64,000 bases of DNA, from positions 62,001-126,000 of the forward strand of contig JAFLCK010000004.1 of assembly GCA_017303615.1 (NCBI GenBank). Direction: 5' to 3'. Source of the DNA: Obscuribacter phosphatis_A (GTDB lineage: Bacteria > Cyanobacteriota > Vampirovibrionia > Obscuribacterales > Obscuribacteraceae). The notes beneath the pieces are model-generated. The model searched no databases, had not been told where the DNA came from, and was given only the letters and a program-made list of their open reading frames with translations. Of this stretch, positions 26,338 through 35,696 are shown piece after piece (position 1 is the stretch's first letter; every line of letters begins with the position of its first letter). The position numbers were made by a program, and so were the translations under genes.

Positions 26338-26676
26338 TCAGGCAATCTCTCGCTGGACGATCCGGCTGTCATCCTGTCCAAGTATATAGCCTCTTCGAGC
26401 TTGATCGTCAGCATAAAGTGCAATCACCTCAGTGAGCCCAGTAAGCATTTCAATAGGCACAAATTCTGATAGCCGCATTAAGTGCTGCTCTACCTTGAGC
26501 CATTCGTTTGTATTAAGAGGAATGGCTCGGTCCAATCTGCGAGAAATTTCGGCATTTTTATCAAAAGCAAGCGACAGGCTACCCGATAAATCAAGTCTTT
26601 TCTCCTGCTTATCGCAAGCTTCCCCTTGGACCTTAGCCCTCCGAGCTTTCCGTCTCTCCTGGTTACCTCTAGCCAT
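26338..26676 (-). CDS. Orphan small protein, paralogue of the gene at 50474
   Basis: A 112-residue protein I do not recognise. Its N-terminus is very basic (MARGNQERRKARRAKVQG). The second half shares a conserved core with the protein at 50474-50740: AIPLNTNEWLKVE, then SEFVP, LTE and YADDQARRGYILGQDD. An AGGTGAGG ribosome site precedes the ATG. The two copies, 24 kb apart and otherwise different, show a small gene family in this genome. The basic tail could bind nucleic acid; this is inference. Confidence 0.7.
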   Translation of the reverse strand: MARGNQERRKARRAKVQGEACDKQEKRLDLSGSLSLAFDKNAEISRRLDRAIPLNTNEWLKVEQHLMRLSEFVPIEMLTGLTEVIALYADDQARRGYILGQDDSRIVQREIA

Positions 26677-27146
26677 TTTTCACCTCACCTTTTGTCTCGG
26701 TGTTTGTAAGACTTTCAGTTCTGAAATATTAGGGATAAGGTAGTAAAGAACCTTACCCGTTCTTCTGCTTTCTGAGTCAAGCTGATGGACGTCGAAGTAA
26801 CCTAGCGGTTCCAGAATGTGCAGAAAGCCAACTTAATTTTTGTAAATGCGAAATCCAATAAGCTGAGTTGATATGTCCTGGAGATGTCAGCCTGTCAATG
26901 AGAAGACCTACTCTTCAGTTAAGTAAAAGGTTGAGCTTTAGCCAAATACAACTAACAGAGACCCCAAAGGGACGTCGGCCACAGAGTCTTCTTGTAAACC
27001 CAGATCATATGAGATAACACTAGTGCCAGCCGTGATCTCAGGTAGCTATAATCTCTACTGTCAGGAAGTAATCTCTTGAAAAGTCAAAATGATTTTTTAT
27101 TCAGATTATCTTGCTCAACTGACTGAGAGTACTAAGGACACGGAAT
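26677..27146. other. 470-bp gap upstream of the sdh operon
   Basis: No gene could be supported here. It must contain the divergent promoters of the orphan gene on the minus strand and the sdh operon on the plus strand. A TATAAT hexamer at 27047-27052, about 95 bases before the first sdh start, is a possible -10; no clear -35 is seen. Confidence 0.5.
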
Positions 27147-27923
27147 ATGACCCAAACTAAATTGACGGAGAAGGTTCCTGCCTCTAATGGCGAACCCGCT
27201 TACTCCGGCGCCACGGCGCGAACAGATAATTGGTGGTTTGAGCCTTTACTCGTTGCTGTTGTATTCACAGCTTTTGGTATCTACGCTACCTACCGAGCTT
27301 TTGAAAACAACTACTATGAGTTCGGACCTTACCTGTCTCCATTCTATTCGCCAAACATGAAGGAGTTCTTCCCAGATCTGCCATTCTCAGCGGCGCTCCT
27401 CATACTTCCCTTTCCTCTCGCCTTCAGAGCCACCTGCTACTACTACAGGAAGGCTTATTACAGGTCTTACTTCGCACACCCGCCGGGTTGTGCCGTTACC
27501 TGGTTCAAAAGAAAGGGATATACAGGCGAATTCGAATTTCCTTTCGTTCTTCAGAACCTACACCGATATGCCTTCTATTTCGCAGTTCCGATCGTCGGTA
27601 TCCTGTGGTACGACGCTCTCAAGACTATATGGTATGACAATGGTCTGCATATGAGCGTTCTCACTATAGTGATGGTCTTCAACTGTATCCTGCTCTCCGG
27701 TTACACATTCGGCTGCCATGCCTGTAGACACTTGGTCGGAGGAAATCTCAACAATTTCTCTTGTCCGGAAAATAAACACAGCTATAAGAAGTGGCAGCGC
27801 GTTACCGCTCTCAACGAGAAGCACCAAGAATGGGCTTGGACTTCTCTCATATCGGTAGCCTTGACTGATGTCTACATCCGCATGGCCTGCCAAAATACAT
27901 CCCTCGCATTCCAGTTGTTTTAA
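27147..27923 (+). CDS. sdhC: Putative succinate dehydrogenase membrane-anchor subunit
   Basis: A 258-residue protein with about five membrane helices (for example WWFEPLLVAVVFTAFGIYA, FYFAVPIVGILWYDAL and MSVLTIVMVFNCILLSGYTF). Possible heme or quinone ligands are His in QNLHRYAFY, CHACRH, and the Tyr-rich ATCYYYRKAYYRS. It lies 2 bases before sdhA. The identification rests on operon position and general resemblance to single-anchor SDH subunits of Actinobacteria and Acidobacteria-like operons. It does not resemble E. coli SdhC/SdhD. No second anchor gene is present. Confidence 0.75.
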   Translation: MTQTKLTEKVPASNGEPAYSGATARTDNWWFEPLLVAVVFTAFGIYATYRAFENNYYEFGPYLSPFYSPNMKEFFPDLPFSAALLILPFPLAFRATCYYYRKAYYRSYFAHPPGCAVTWFKRKGYTGEFEFPFVLQNLHRYAFYFAVPIVGILWYDALKTIWYDNGLHMSVLTIVMVFNCILLSGYTFGCHACRHLVGGNLNNFSCPENKHSYKKWQRVTALNEKHQEWAWTSLISVALTDVYIRMACQNTSLAFQLF

Positions 27924-27925
27924 TC

Positions 27926-29749
27926 ATGAGCCAATACGAAATAAAAGAACATGACGTCATAGTCATCGGAGCCGGCGGTGCCGGTCTTAGAGCAGCCATT
28001 GAGGCTTCCGCCCAGGGCGTGAGCGTGGGACTGATTTGCAAGTCCTTGCTCGGCAAAGCGCACACCGTTATGGCAGAGGGAGGCGTTGCCGCCGCCCTAG
28101 CCAACGTGGATGCGCAGGACGGCTGGCAGACTCACTTCAAGGACACCATGAATGGTGGCAAGATGTTGAATAACTGGCGAATGGCCCAGCTACATGCCCA
28201 AGAAGCACCAGATCGAGTCAAAGAGCTGGAGCGTTGGGGCGCTGTCTTCGATAGAACAAAAGACGGAAAAATTCTCCAAAGAGCATTCGGCGGTCACACA
28301 TGGAAAAGACTGTGTCACGTCGGAGACCGCACTGGTCTCGAGATGATCAGGACCTTACAAGACCGTGGTGTGCACCAAGGCATAGACGTCTACATGGAAT
28401 GCACAATCACCAAACTCTTCAAGGATGGCGACAGAGTAGCTGGAGCCTTCGGCTATTACAGAGAGGACGGTCGCTACATACTCTTCAAAGCCAAAGCGAT
28501 TGTACTGGCTACCGGCGGAGTCGGTAAATCATTCACAGTCACCTCCAATAGCTGGGAGTACACTGGGGACGGACATGCCATGGCTTATGACCTTGGCGCC
28601 GACCTGATCGACATGGAATTTGTGCAATTCCACCCTACCGGAATGGTATGGCCGCCAGGCGTAAGAGGCATTCTGGTAACGGAAGGCGTCAGGGGCGAAG
28701 GTGGTATTCTTCGCAACAACAAGGGCGAACGCTTCATGTTCAAGTATTTGCCTGAAGCCACCAAAAATGATTATGCAGCTACTGAAGAAGAAGCCGTTAA
28801 ATGGGTTAACGCAGCGGTTGCCGGAGAAAAGACTGAGGCTAGAAGACCTCCGGAATTGTCGACTAGAGACAACGTAGCAAGAGCTATCTATACCGAAGTG
28901 AAAGAAGGAAGAGGTTCTCCCCATGGCGGTGTCTTCCTTGATATCAGCTATCAAGACTCCGAGCGTGTGAAGAAGAAGCTACCTTCGATGTATCACCAGT
29001 TCAAAGACTTGGCCGATGTAGACATCACGGCAGGCCCCATGGAGGTCGGACCGACAATGCACTACATCATGGGTGGTGTACGTGTAGAAGCCGACACCTG
29101 TATGACCAGAGTTCCCGGATTGTTTGCCGCCGGCGAAGTTAGCGGAGGCATGCATGGTGCCAATCGATTAGGTGGAAACTCTCTTTCCGATCTAGTAGTT
29201 TTCGGTAGAAGAGCCGGTCTAGGTGCCTCAGACTATGTAAAGGCTCTCACTGGTCATCCTGAGATTGACAAAGGACAGATTGAAGAAGCCATCAATGAAA
29301 TGGAGGCTCCATTCAAGCGTACGGACGGTGTCAATCCTTATGATGTCGCCAAAGAACTGAACAAAATAATGTCGACCTATGTTGGCATTTTCAGAGAAGA
29401 GAGTGACCTTCAAACTGGTATCAGTAAGCTCGAAGAACTTAAGGAGATGGCGAAGAAAGCCAAAGCTACTGGTTCCAAAGCTTACAACCCCGGTTGGCAC
29501 CTCTGCCGTGACCTGCACAACATGCTTGTCTGCTCAGAAGCGATTGCCAGAAGCGCACTATCAAGGAAAGAAAGTCGAGGCGCCCACAGTCGGCTCGATT
29601 ATCCCAACACTGAAGCCGACTGGGGCAAGGTTAACACTGCAGTGGAATTGTCCTCCGGCGGTATGAAGTTGGAACATACCCCTCTACCGGAGATGCCAGC
29701 TGATTTGAAAGAGCTATTCGCCAAGAAGAAGGAGCCCAGTAATGCCTGA
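27926..29749 (+). CDS. sdhA: Succinate dehydrogenase flavoprotein subunit
   Basis: A 607-residue subunit that oxidises succinate to fumarate with covalent FAD. The dinucleotide fold reads VIVIGAGGAGLRAAIEASAQ. The FAD-attaching His is in AHTVMAEGGVAAAL. Substrate residues include the GGHTWKRLCHVGDRTG block, HPTG in FVQFHPTGMVW, and the C-terminal HGANRLGGNSLSDLVVFGRR. It is tightly coupled in the operon: 2 bases after the anchor gene and an 8-base overlap with sdhB. It connects acn-derived carbon to the respiratory chain. Confidence 0.97.
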   Translation: MSQYEIKEHDVIVIGAGGAGLRAAIEASAQGVSVGLICKSLLGKAHTVMAEGGVAAALANVDAQDGWQTHFKDTMNGGKMLNNWRMAQLHAQEAPDRVKELERWGAVFDRTKDGKILQRAFGGHTWKRLCHVGDRTGLEMIRTLQDRGVHQGIDVYMECTITKLFKDGDRVAGAFGYYREDGRYILFKAKAIVLATGGVGKSFTVTSNSWEYTGDGHAMAYDLGADLIDMEFVQFHPTGMVWPPGVRGILVTEGVRGEGGILRNNKGERFMFKYLPEATKNDYAATEEEAVKWVNAAVAGEKTEARRPPELSTRDNVARAIYTEVKEGRGSPHGGVFLDISYQDSERVKKKLPSMYHQFKDLADVDITAGPMEVGPTMHYIMGGVRVEADTCMTRVPGLFAAGEVSGGMHGANRLGGNSLSDLVVFGRRAGLGASDYVKALTGHPEIDKGQIEEAINEMEAPFKRTDGVNPYDVAKELNKIMSTYVGIFREESDLQTGISKLEELKEMAKKAKATGSKAYNPGWHLCRDLHNMLVCSEAIARSALSRKESRGAHSRLDYPNTEADWGKVNTAVELSSGGMKLEHTPLPEMPADLKELFAKKKEPSNA

Positions 29750-30512
29750 AACCTCCACTAGAACAGCCACTCTCAAGGTCTACCGAGGCGACAGAGAAAA
29801 AGGCGAATTTAAAACCTATAAAGTGCCAGTTGAAGCGGGCATGGTTGTGCTGGATGCTATCCATTACATTCAACAAAATTTCGACCCTGAATTGGCCGTG
29901 CGCTGGAACTGTAAGGCAGCAAAATGCGGCTCCTGCAGCGGCGAAGTAAACGGTATGCCGTCTTTGATGTGCAAGACCCGTATGGATAGATTCCGTCCGG
30001 ATGAAGAGATTATGGTTCAACCCATCAAGACCTTCCCGATCATCAAAGATCTGGTTACCGATGTGAGCTGGAACTATGAAGTGAATAAGCGAATCACAGC
30101 TTTCACTCCTGCTGAAGACGCAGACTGGACCTTCTATCAAGAAGACATCGATCGCGTTCAAGAGTTTAGGAAGTGTATTGAATGCTTCCTTTGTCAGAAC
30201 GTCTGCCATGTTCTAAGAGATCATGACCGTAAAGACGCCTTTATGGGACCGCGATTCTTGGTCAGAACCGCCAGCCTTGAGATGCACCCATTAGATACTG
30301 CCGACCGCTTGAAGTTCCTCAAAGACGAAGGGCATATCGGTTTCTGCAACATCACGAAGTGCTGTACAGAAGTTTGTCCTGAAGACATTCACATTACAGA
30401 CAACGCAATCATTCCGCTCAAAGAACGCGTAGTCGATGAGTTCTATGACCCTCTCGGTAAGTTCCTGCGCGGCGTGCTCGGTGCAGATAAAAAGAAAGCT
30501 AAGAAGAGCTAG
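29742..30512 (+). CDS. sdhB: Succinate dehydrogenase iron-sulfur subunit
   Basis: A 256-residue subunit carrying the 2Fe-2S, 4Fe-4S and 3Fe-4S clusters that pass electrons from SdhA to quinone. The 2Fe-2S site is RWNCKAAKCGSCSGE with the fourth Cys in SLMCKTR. The 4Fe-4S site is CIECFLCQNVCHV. The 3Fe-4S site is CNITKCCTEVCPEDI. Its 3' end overlaps by 14 bases the stop of a convergent gene, an unusually tight arrangement. Confidence 0.97.
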   Translation: MPETSTRTATLKVYRGDREKGEFKTYKVPVEAGMVVLDAIHYIQQNFDPELAVRWNCKAAKCGSCSGEVNGMPSLMCKTRMDRFRPDEEIMVQPIKTFPIIKDLVTDVSWNYEVNKRITAFTPAEDADWTFYQEDIDRVQEFRKCIECFLCQNVCHVLRDHDRKDAFMGPRFLVRTASLEMHPLDTADRLKFLKDEGHIGFCNITKCCTEVCPEDIHITDNAIIPLKERVVDEFYDPLGKFLRGVLGADKKKAKKS

Positions 30513-31059
30513 CTTCAACTCTAATCAAAAGCTGATCTGTAATCCATGATGGCAGGTACCTAAGGTACCTGCCTAATGTTTCTCTTCTATAGCTATTTCT
30601 CAAGCTATTGATGCAGTCTAATACTCTTCGGCAACTTTTGTTCAGCTTTAGTCCATCCCAAATACGCAATAATTGTGATGCAAGCGAATTTCGAGCTAAC
30701 ATCATTTTCCTAGGACAGACTCCTCTAACAGTAACTCGGCCCAATATTGTATCGAAGGAACTAGAAGAACCATTCGTCAAGAATTCGCCTGGATTATCCG
30801 GGTCTGGAATAATCTCCCGACCAAACGCTTTTGACTTAGCCGCCACAATAGAATCTATGGTCAAGGTGCTCAGATCAAACCCTTGCTTCACAAACAATCC
30901 GCGAGCCACCCGCACAACGAGTCCCATGTTTACTAGGCGAGCGATACCATTGTCTATGGTGCTCCTTTTGCCGATACCAATCAAATCCTTTGTAGAGAAG
31001 AATTGATCCGTCTCCAGCGAACAGACGTACATTCTGATTCGTTCAAAAATTCCAGCCAT
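30499..31059 (-). CDS. DUF6088/AbiEi-antitoxin-like winged-helix protein, apparently without toxin
   Basis: A 186-residue protein. The N-terminal 60 residues resemble the DUF6088 / AbiEi family: a winged-helix pattern with FERIRMYVCSLETDQFFSTK, DLIGIGKRSTIDNGIARLVN and MGLVVRVARGLFVKQG. The rest is a poorly recognised domain. In AbiE systems such a protein represses and neutralises a nucleotidyltransferase toxin, but no AbiEii-like gene is seen next to it. The start was set at ATG 31059, not 31074, because GGAGG lies 8 bases upstream of it and overlaps the earlier ATG. Its end overlaps sdhB convergently by 14 bases. Confidence 0.65.
   Translation of the reverse strand: MAGIFERIRMYVCSLETDQFFSTKDLIGIGKRSTIDNGIARLVNMGLVVRVARGLFVKQGFDLSTLTIDSIVAAKSKAFGREIIPDPDNPGEFLTNGSSSSFDTILGRVTVRGVCPRKMMLARNSLASQLLRIWDGLKLNKSCRRVLDCINSLRNSYRRETLGRYLRYLPSWITDQLLIRVEASSS
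30551..30584 (+). terminator. Terminator hairpin after sdhB, inside the convergent gene
   Basis: A perfect 10-bp stem (GGCAGGTACC with GGTACCTGCC, loop TAA) followed by TAATGTTTCTCTT, 38 bases after the sdhB stop. It lies within the 3' coding part of the DUF6088-like gene, so the sdh terminator doubles as coding sequence on the other strand. Confidence 0.75.
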
Positions 31060-31285
31060 ACTGCAGCCCTCCATCTATCTTAAAGACGTACTCTGCGGGC
31101 AAAAAGTTCAATCAAAAAGATTAATTCAACGATGTAATGAGAAGCCGCGCTGACAAGAATTAGAGACCGCCCCGACCCACTTGTCTTTGATACAACAGCC
31201 TGTGCAAGGGTTTTACTTGAAACCTTAGTTGTCAGACAATTTAATCAAGTAAAATAGAGGCTTCTCAAGCCAAGAGGTCACAATT

Positions 31286-32152
31286 TTGAGATTTCCACAA
31301 ATATCCATTCTATTTCTAGCGCTTGGAGCCTCTGTAGTTTTTGCGTTGCCAGGTTTCTCTGCTGATTCAGATGAGACAACTCTTCGCAAGCAAGCAGAAG
31401 ACTATGCCAAAGCATTTTCAGCTGGAGACTTTCAAGCTGTAGCAAACTGCTGGGCTACAGATGGAACGTTCACGGATGCGGATGGGAACAGGTATTCAGG
31501 AAGGGATTCGATAGCCAGATATTTCAAGGAAATTCTCTCAGGCCCACAGCACCCATCCTTGCAAGTAAAGATAGACAAGATCAGACAGCTCAATGATTCC
31601 GTCGCAGTCGAAGAAGGCACCACGGTTGCAGATAACTTGAGTGAGCAAAATTATCTTGCTGTGCACGTCAAGCGCGACGGTCAATGGGTCATGCTCGATG
31701 TTATGGAAACAAACAGCAATGCTAAAGCAAAACTCTCAGACCTCTCTTGGTTAATTGGCGATTGGAAAGCTGAAGGCAAGGATAACCTTATGGAGGTCAA
31801 GGTAAAGGAGCTTGAAAGTAAGTTTCTCTCGGTCTCTTATTTGCTCAACGGAAAACTCGTGGCAGAAGAGAAGGTAGGAATAAATCCAAAAAACGGACTA
31901 CTCTCATCATGGATGTTCAGCGCAAATGGCGGCGTGGGAACGGCATACTGGGTAAGAGAGGGTAGGTTGTGGACGAAGATGGCTGAGAGCTACGAGGTTT
32001 CAGGGCTCAAGAGTGGAGCAGTCTACAATCTAGAGGTCTTGTCCCCTGACTCCTTTGTCTGGAATTCCAGTTCTAGATACATTGCCGGCAATAGACTAGC
32101 GGATGGAAAAGCAGTTCAGATGGTTAGATGCGCAAAAGGTGAGGGCAAGTAA
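31286..32152 (+). CDS. Exported SnoaL-like (nuclear-transport-factor-2 fold) protein
   Basis: A 288-residue protein with a signal peptide (FPQISILFLALGASVVFALP). The first folded domain, about residues 30-150, is SnoaL/DUF4440-like: EDYAKAFSAGDFQAVANCWA, then DGTFTDADGNRYSGRDSI and GQWVMLDVMET. The second half has a lipocalin-like or DUF1579-like beta pattern (LSWLIGDWKAEG...). These folds bind small molecules. TTG is the start, with AGAGGT 7 bases upstream. The stop directly abuts the ATG of the next gene, so the two secreted proteins are cotranscribed. Confidence 0.75.
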   Translation: MRFPQISILFLALGASVVFALPGFSADSDETTLRKQAEDYAKAFSAGDFQAVANCWATDGTFTDADGNRYSGRDSIARYFKEILSGPQHPSLQVKIDKIRQLNDSVAVEEGTTVADNLSEQNYLAVHVKRDGQWVMLDVMETNSNAKAKLSDLSWLIGDWKAEGKDNLMEVKVKELESKFLSVSYLLNGKLVAEEKVGINPKNGLLSSWMFSANGGVGTAYWVREGRLWTKMAESYEVSGLKSGAVYNLEVLSPDSFVWNSSSRYIAGNRLADGKAVQMVRCAKGEGK

Positions 32153-33265
32153 ATGAGAACCAAATTTTTGCCTTTATTCAAACTAACAGTGCTATGCGCT
32201 TCTCTATTCTTGATGCCTCCATGCCAAGCTAGAGGCGGAGGTGGTCACGGAGGTGGCGGCTTTAGAGGTGGCATGGGTGGAGGATTCGACAGAGGATTCG
32301 GTGACCGAAATTTTGGAGATCGTGGATTTGGAGATCGTGGATTTGGTGACCGCGGTTTTGGAGATCGTGGATTCGGTGACGACTCCTTTAGAGGAGATAA
32401 TGGTCCTCTAAACAGAGTTAGCGAATCAGACTTAAGGGCTGGCGCTGATAGAGTTTGGAATAACAGAGACGACGGGCTAGCCAGTGACGGTCTTAACTTT
32501 GGCATGAGAGATGGAGCTATTACAAGGAATCTCTCCCCGGCATATCTCACAGGCCGAGGCTCAGAGTTAAGAAATGCTTTCAACAGATACGATGTTTTCC
32601 GAAATGGATACTGGAATCGCTATCCGGGCTCTTGGTGGTATAGAGGCTGGGGTGACTATTATCCGTGGGCTTATGTAGGCTGGGGAGACCTGGCTGGATA
32701 CTGGGGAATTCCGGCAGTCGATGCACCAACAGATTACGATTACGGTGACAATATTTATTATCAGAACGATAATGTCTACTACGGCTCACAACCGGTAGCA
32801 ACTGCCTCGGACTATTATCAACAGGCGCAGTCACTAGCAACGACTCCAGCACCAGCAGTGATGGCGAATGGCCAACCAACAAATACCGGACCGGCAAGCT
32901 CGTGGAAACCATTAGGGGTTTATGCACTGAGCCAGAACGGTGAACCATCTACAACGATGTTTCAATTAGCCGTGAATAAAGATGGTGTCCTTCGAGGTAA
33001 CTACTTCAACAGTCTTACTGATGAAAACAAACCAATCCGCGGCAAAGTAGATAAGAAGACGATGCGCGCAGCCTGGATTGTCGAGGGCAATTCCAAAGTT
33101 GTATACGAAGCGGGTCTTTCAAACCTCTTACATCCGCAGTGCAGCGCCCTTGTACACAAGGGCAAGGATACAACCGAGCAGTGGATAATGGTTAAGATTG
33201 ACCAAAAAACTAATACAGCGAATTCCAGCAAGAGCATCGGTGAAAAAGTATCCTGGAAGCAGTAG
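32153..33265 (+). CDS. Secreted Gly-rich protein with FGDRG repeats and aromatic-rich middle
   Basis: A 370-residue protein I do not recognise. A signal peptide (FKLTVLCASLFLMPPCQA) is followed by a Gly/His-rich stretch and six pentapeptide repeats of the form G-F-G-D-R. The middle is dense in Trp and Tyr (YWNRYPGSWWYRGWGDYYPW). A C-terminal domain of about 110 residues appears folded (SSWKPLGVYALSQNGEPS onward). The composition suggests a surface or matrix protein. It begins immediately at the stop of the SnoaL-like gene. Confidence 0.75.
   Translation: MRTKFLPLFKLTVLCASLFLMPPCQARGGGGHGGGGFRGGMGGGFDRGFGDRNFGDRGFGDRGFGDRGFGDRGFGDDSFRGDNGPLNRVSESDLRAGADRVWNNRDDGLASDGLNFGMRDGAITRNLSPAYLTGRGSELRNAFNRYDVFRNGYWNRYPGSWWYRGWGDYYPWAYVGWGDLAGYWGIPAVDAPTDYDYGDNIYYQNDNVYYGSQPVATASDYYQQAQSLATTPAPAVMANGQPTNTGPASSWKPLGVYALSQNGEPSTTMFQLAVNKDGVLRGNYFNSLTDENKPIRGKVDKKTMRAAWIVEGNSKVVYEAGLSNLLHPQCSALVHKGKDTTEQWIMVKIDQKTNTANSSKSIGEKVSWKQ
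32294..32383 (+). repeat. Six tandem 15-bp units encoding the GFGDR repeat
   Basis: Consecutive 15-bp units code GFGDR, NFGDR, GFGDR, GFGDR, GFGDR and GFGDD. Units differ mainly at third positions (GGT/GGA, GAC/GAT, CGA/CGT/CGC), so the repeat is preserved at protein level. Confidence 0.9.
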
Positions 33266-35690
33266 TGACTTCCCAAAGCTTTGGCTGTTGTTCCTTGGAA
33301 TGTTTGGTTCAGCTTTTGCTTACGGTCAAAGCCTTTGTCTTGGATTAATCTCTGAAGACTGGATTCACGTATTCTTTGCCAAGCTTGGAGCCGATGGCAA
33401 TTTAACCTATCTGGTCCAAAATTTCACTGGACCTTGGCTACAAACTTCTCGCATCGGCTACTTTTATAGGCCAGCAATCGAGTTTTCCTTTCTGCTTGAA
33501 GCCATACTTTCTAAGCACTTACATGCGCTTACTGAATCTTCTCAATTTCAGACGAATTCATGGTTATTCCATCTATCAAACTGCCTAATTCACGCCCTAA
33601 CTAGTTACATGGTTGGGAAACTGGCGTTCCAGCTAGCCGGATGGACTCAAGCAAAGAAGCCTAAAGTAGCAGCGATGATTGCTACCAGCCTTTTCGCCGT
33701 CAATCCCTTGGCACAAGAAACGGTAGTTTGGATCACGTGTCGATGCGACGGTCTGATGTCATTATTCTGCTTGCTAACAATTAGCACATATATTGATTAT
33801 TTAAAGACAAGCAGAGGCAGATACCTATCTCTTGCGTACTTCATGCTGGCACTACTCTGCAAAGAGACTGCATTAATACTGCCAGTGGTGCTTTGTCTCC
33901 TCTTTGTATTCGCTCCCAATAGTCAGAAACTGTCATTCAAGCGAAGTTTTCTAATTCAGTTTTTGGCGGCAGACCTTATTTTTGCACTTACTAGAAGCCA
34001 CCTACTTGGGTACAAAAGCTCGTACACCATCTCGACGCTGTCATTCCCGCATGCCCTCTTCGACTCAATTAGCTATATTCTGATTCCTTTCAACCATGCA
34101 AGATACCCGAATTCTGCCCTCCTGATTTTGCCTATAGCAGCCTATTATTTATTGGTAATATTGCTGCTGAAGGAAGCGCGAAAGAATTTCAGCATGCAGT
34201 TACGGCTAAGCCTTTTGACGTTGACCGCAGCTTTCTTGACACTGACACCAGCGCTGCAAGTATTCAAAGTTCTTCCGAATCTATTCGGGACAAGATTTCT
34301 CTACCTTCCGATGGCTTTCCTGTTTTCCCTATTTGGCGTCATGGTTTCAGGAGTGGAAAAGCGTTCTCTGACGTCCAAAACCCTATGCATGGCAATACTA
34401 TCTGCCACAATCTGCTGGATAAACCTGGTCCCATTCAAGGAACTCGACCTCATTCAAAGTCGGCTAATTACTTACTGTGAGCCATTCCTAAATGATAGAT
34501 CTGAAGCATACAGGCTTTGCATACTCAACATTCCATTCAATACCAGAGCTGAAGCGCTCTTGGCTGACATCTGGCAAACCAGAGTGGCTCTGAGCAAAGC
34601 AAATCTTGAAAGCTTCTATTCAAGCAATAACGTCATTACTTCGATTTCTTGCCGTCCATATCAAGATCTCTTTGATCCAACTAAAGTCTGGAGACAAATT
34701 CGAAAAGCTAGAACCCAGCTATTAGTAGTAAATCCTGGGGAAGAAAATCCATTTCTATCGCCGAATGTATCAATAGCAAGAGATTGGATAGATACTTCCA
34801 CTGAGAAGTTGCTTCTGCCTATAGATCTTACTAAAGAGATAAATCACAGAATCTCATACATCCCAATTCCTAGCCAAAGTAAGGTAGCAAATAAATTCCG
34901 AGAATGCGAATGGATAGAAATTGACATTCGCAAGGAGGGTAGCACGCCGCAAGCTCGAAAAATAGTCTATGCATTCCCCCGCTACAACAATCTTCCAGCA
35001 GAGCGATTTACCTTAACCTGGGAAACAGAGTTAACGAAGACAATCTTTCCCGGTCCATGCTTGTCGGCAGAGCATCCAAACCAGCTAAATGCAGACTTAA
35101 TCACCTATCGTTTTCCAGTTGCTGACAAGGTATCCTTTCGCCTAGCAAGCAAGCTAAAAAGTCTGAATTTGCTTGGTTTAGAACCGAATTGGAAGATTGA
35201 GAGGATCGAGCTTTGCCGAAATAACCTCATACCAAGAATAAGTCCAGCGATTAGTCTCACGAAGTTAGAGAAGCAAACCAATCCCATAGTTGAGACTGAT
35301 GAACTCGAGGACATTCTAGTAACCGCAGGGAAAATAGAATTTCAAATAGATGAAGAGATAAACAGAGAAATTTCTCACTACAGAGTCGAGGTTAGCAAGG
35401 TGGACCAGACTTTTGCCGATCTAGACGAAGCTTTGATTACAGCTAAGCCGACCGAATCTCTTACTACAAAATTCGAGACAAAGTCGAGACGATTCTCAAT
35501 TGATACAGCCAACCTTCAGGATCAAGGACAATACCAATTGAGAGTGATTGCACTTGATGGAAATGGCAATGACGTTGGATTTTATAGCTTCCCTGAAACC
35601 GTCATATACAGAAAGGCTGGCTTCCAAAAGCACAATTACAAAACTTCTGCAGTGGACCGGCTTCGCTTCGAGATGAAGCCGGGCATTTAG
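33240..35690 (+). CDS. Polytopic GT-C-type (PMT/TMTC-like) membrane protein
   Basis: About 816 residues. The first half is strongly hydrophobic with about ten membrane helices and carries patterns of the PMT-2/TMTC-like glycosyltransferase group: FAVNPLAQETVVWITCRCDG, a helix, then LALLCKETALILPVV. Such enzymes use lipid-linked sugars on the outer face of the membrane. The second half is soluble and looks like beta-rich, possibly carbohydrate-binding, extracellular domains. The frame is open from TTG 33198, overlapping the previous gene by 68 bases. GTG 33240 (26-base overlap) was preferred because it leaves a sensible short N-terminus; the true start is uncertain. Donor and acceptor unknown. 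Confidence 0.7.
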   Translation: MKKYPGSSSDFPKLWLLFLGMFGSAFAYGQSLCLGLISEDWIHVFFAKLGADGNLTYLVQNFTGPWLQTSRIGYFYRPAIEFSFLLEAILSKHLHALTESSQFQTNSWLFHLSNCLIHALTSYMVGKLAFQLAGWTQAKKPKVAAMIATSLFAVNPLAQETVVWITCRCDGLMSLFCLLTISTYIDYLKTSRGRYLSLAYFMLALLCKETALILPVVLCLLFVFAPNSQKLSFKRSFLIQFLAADLIFALTRSHLLGYKSSYTISTLSFPHALFDSISYILIPFNHARYPNSALLILPIAAYYLLVILLLKEARKNFSMQLRLSLLTLTAAFLTLTPALQVFKVLPNLFGTRFLYLPMAFLFSLFGVMVSGVEKRSLTSKTLCMAILSATICWINLVPFKELDLIQSRLITYCEPFLNDRSEAYRLCILNIPFNTRAEALLADIWQTRVALSKANLESFYSSNNVITSISCRPYQDLFDPTKVWRQIRKARTQLLVVNPGEENPFLSPNVSIARDWIDTSTEKLLLPIDLTKEINHRISYIPIPSQSKVANKFRECEWIEIDIRKEGSTPQARKIVYAFPRYNNLPAERFTLTWETELTKTIFPGPCLSAEHPNQLNADLITYRFPVADKVSFRLASKLKSLNLLGLEPNWKIERIELCRNNLIPRISPAISLTKLEKQTNPIVETDELEDILVTAGKIEFQIDEEINREISHYRVEVSKVDQTFADLDEALITAKPTESLTTKFETKSRRFSIDTANLQDQGQYQLRVIALDGNGNDVGFYSFPETVIYRKAGFQKHNYKTSAVDRLRFEMKPGI

Positions 35691-35696
35691 CTGTGC

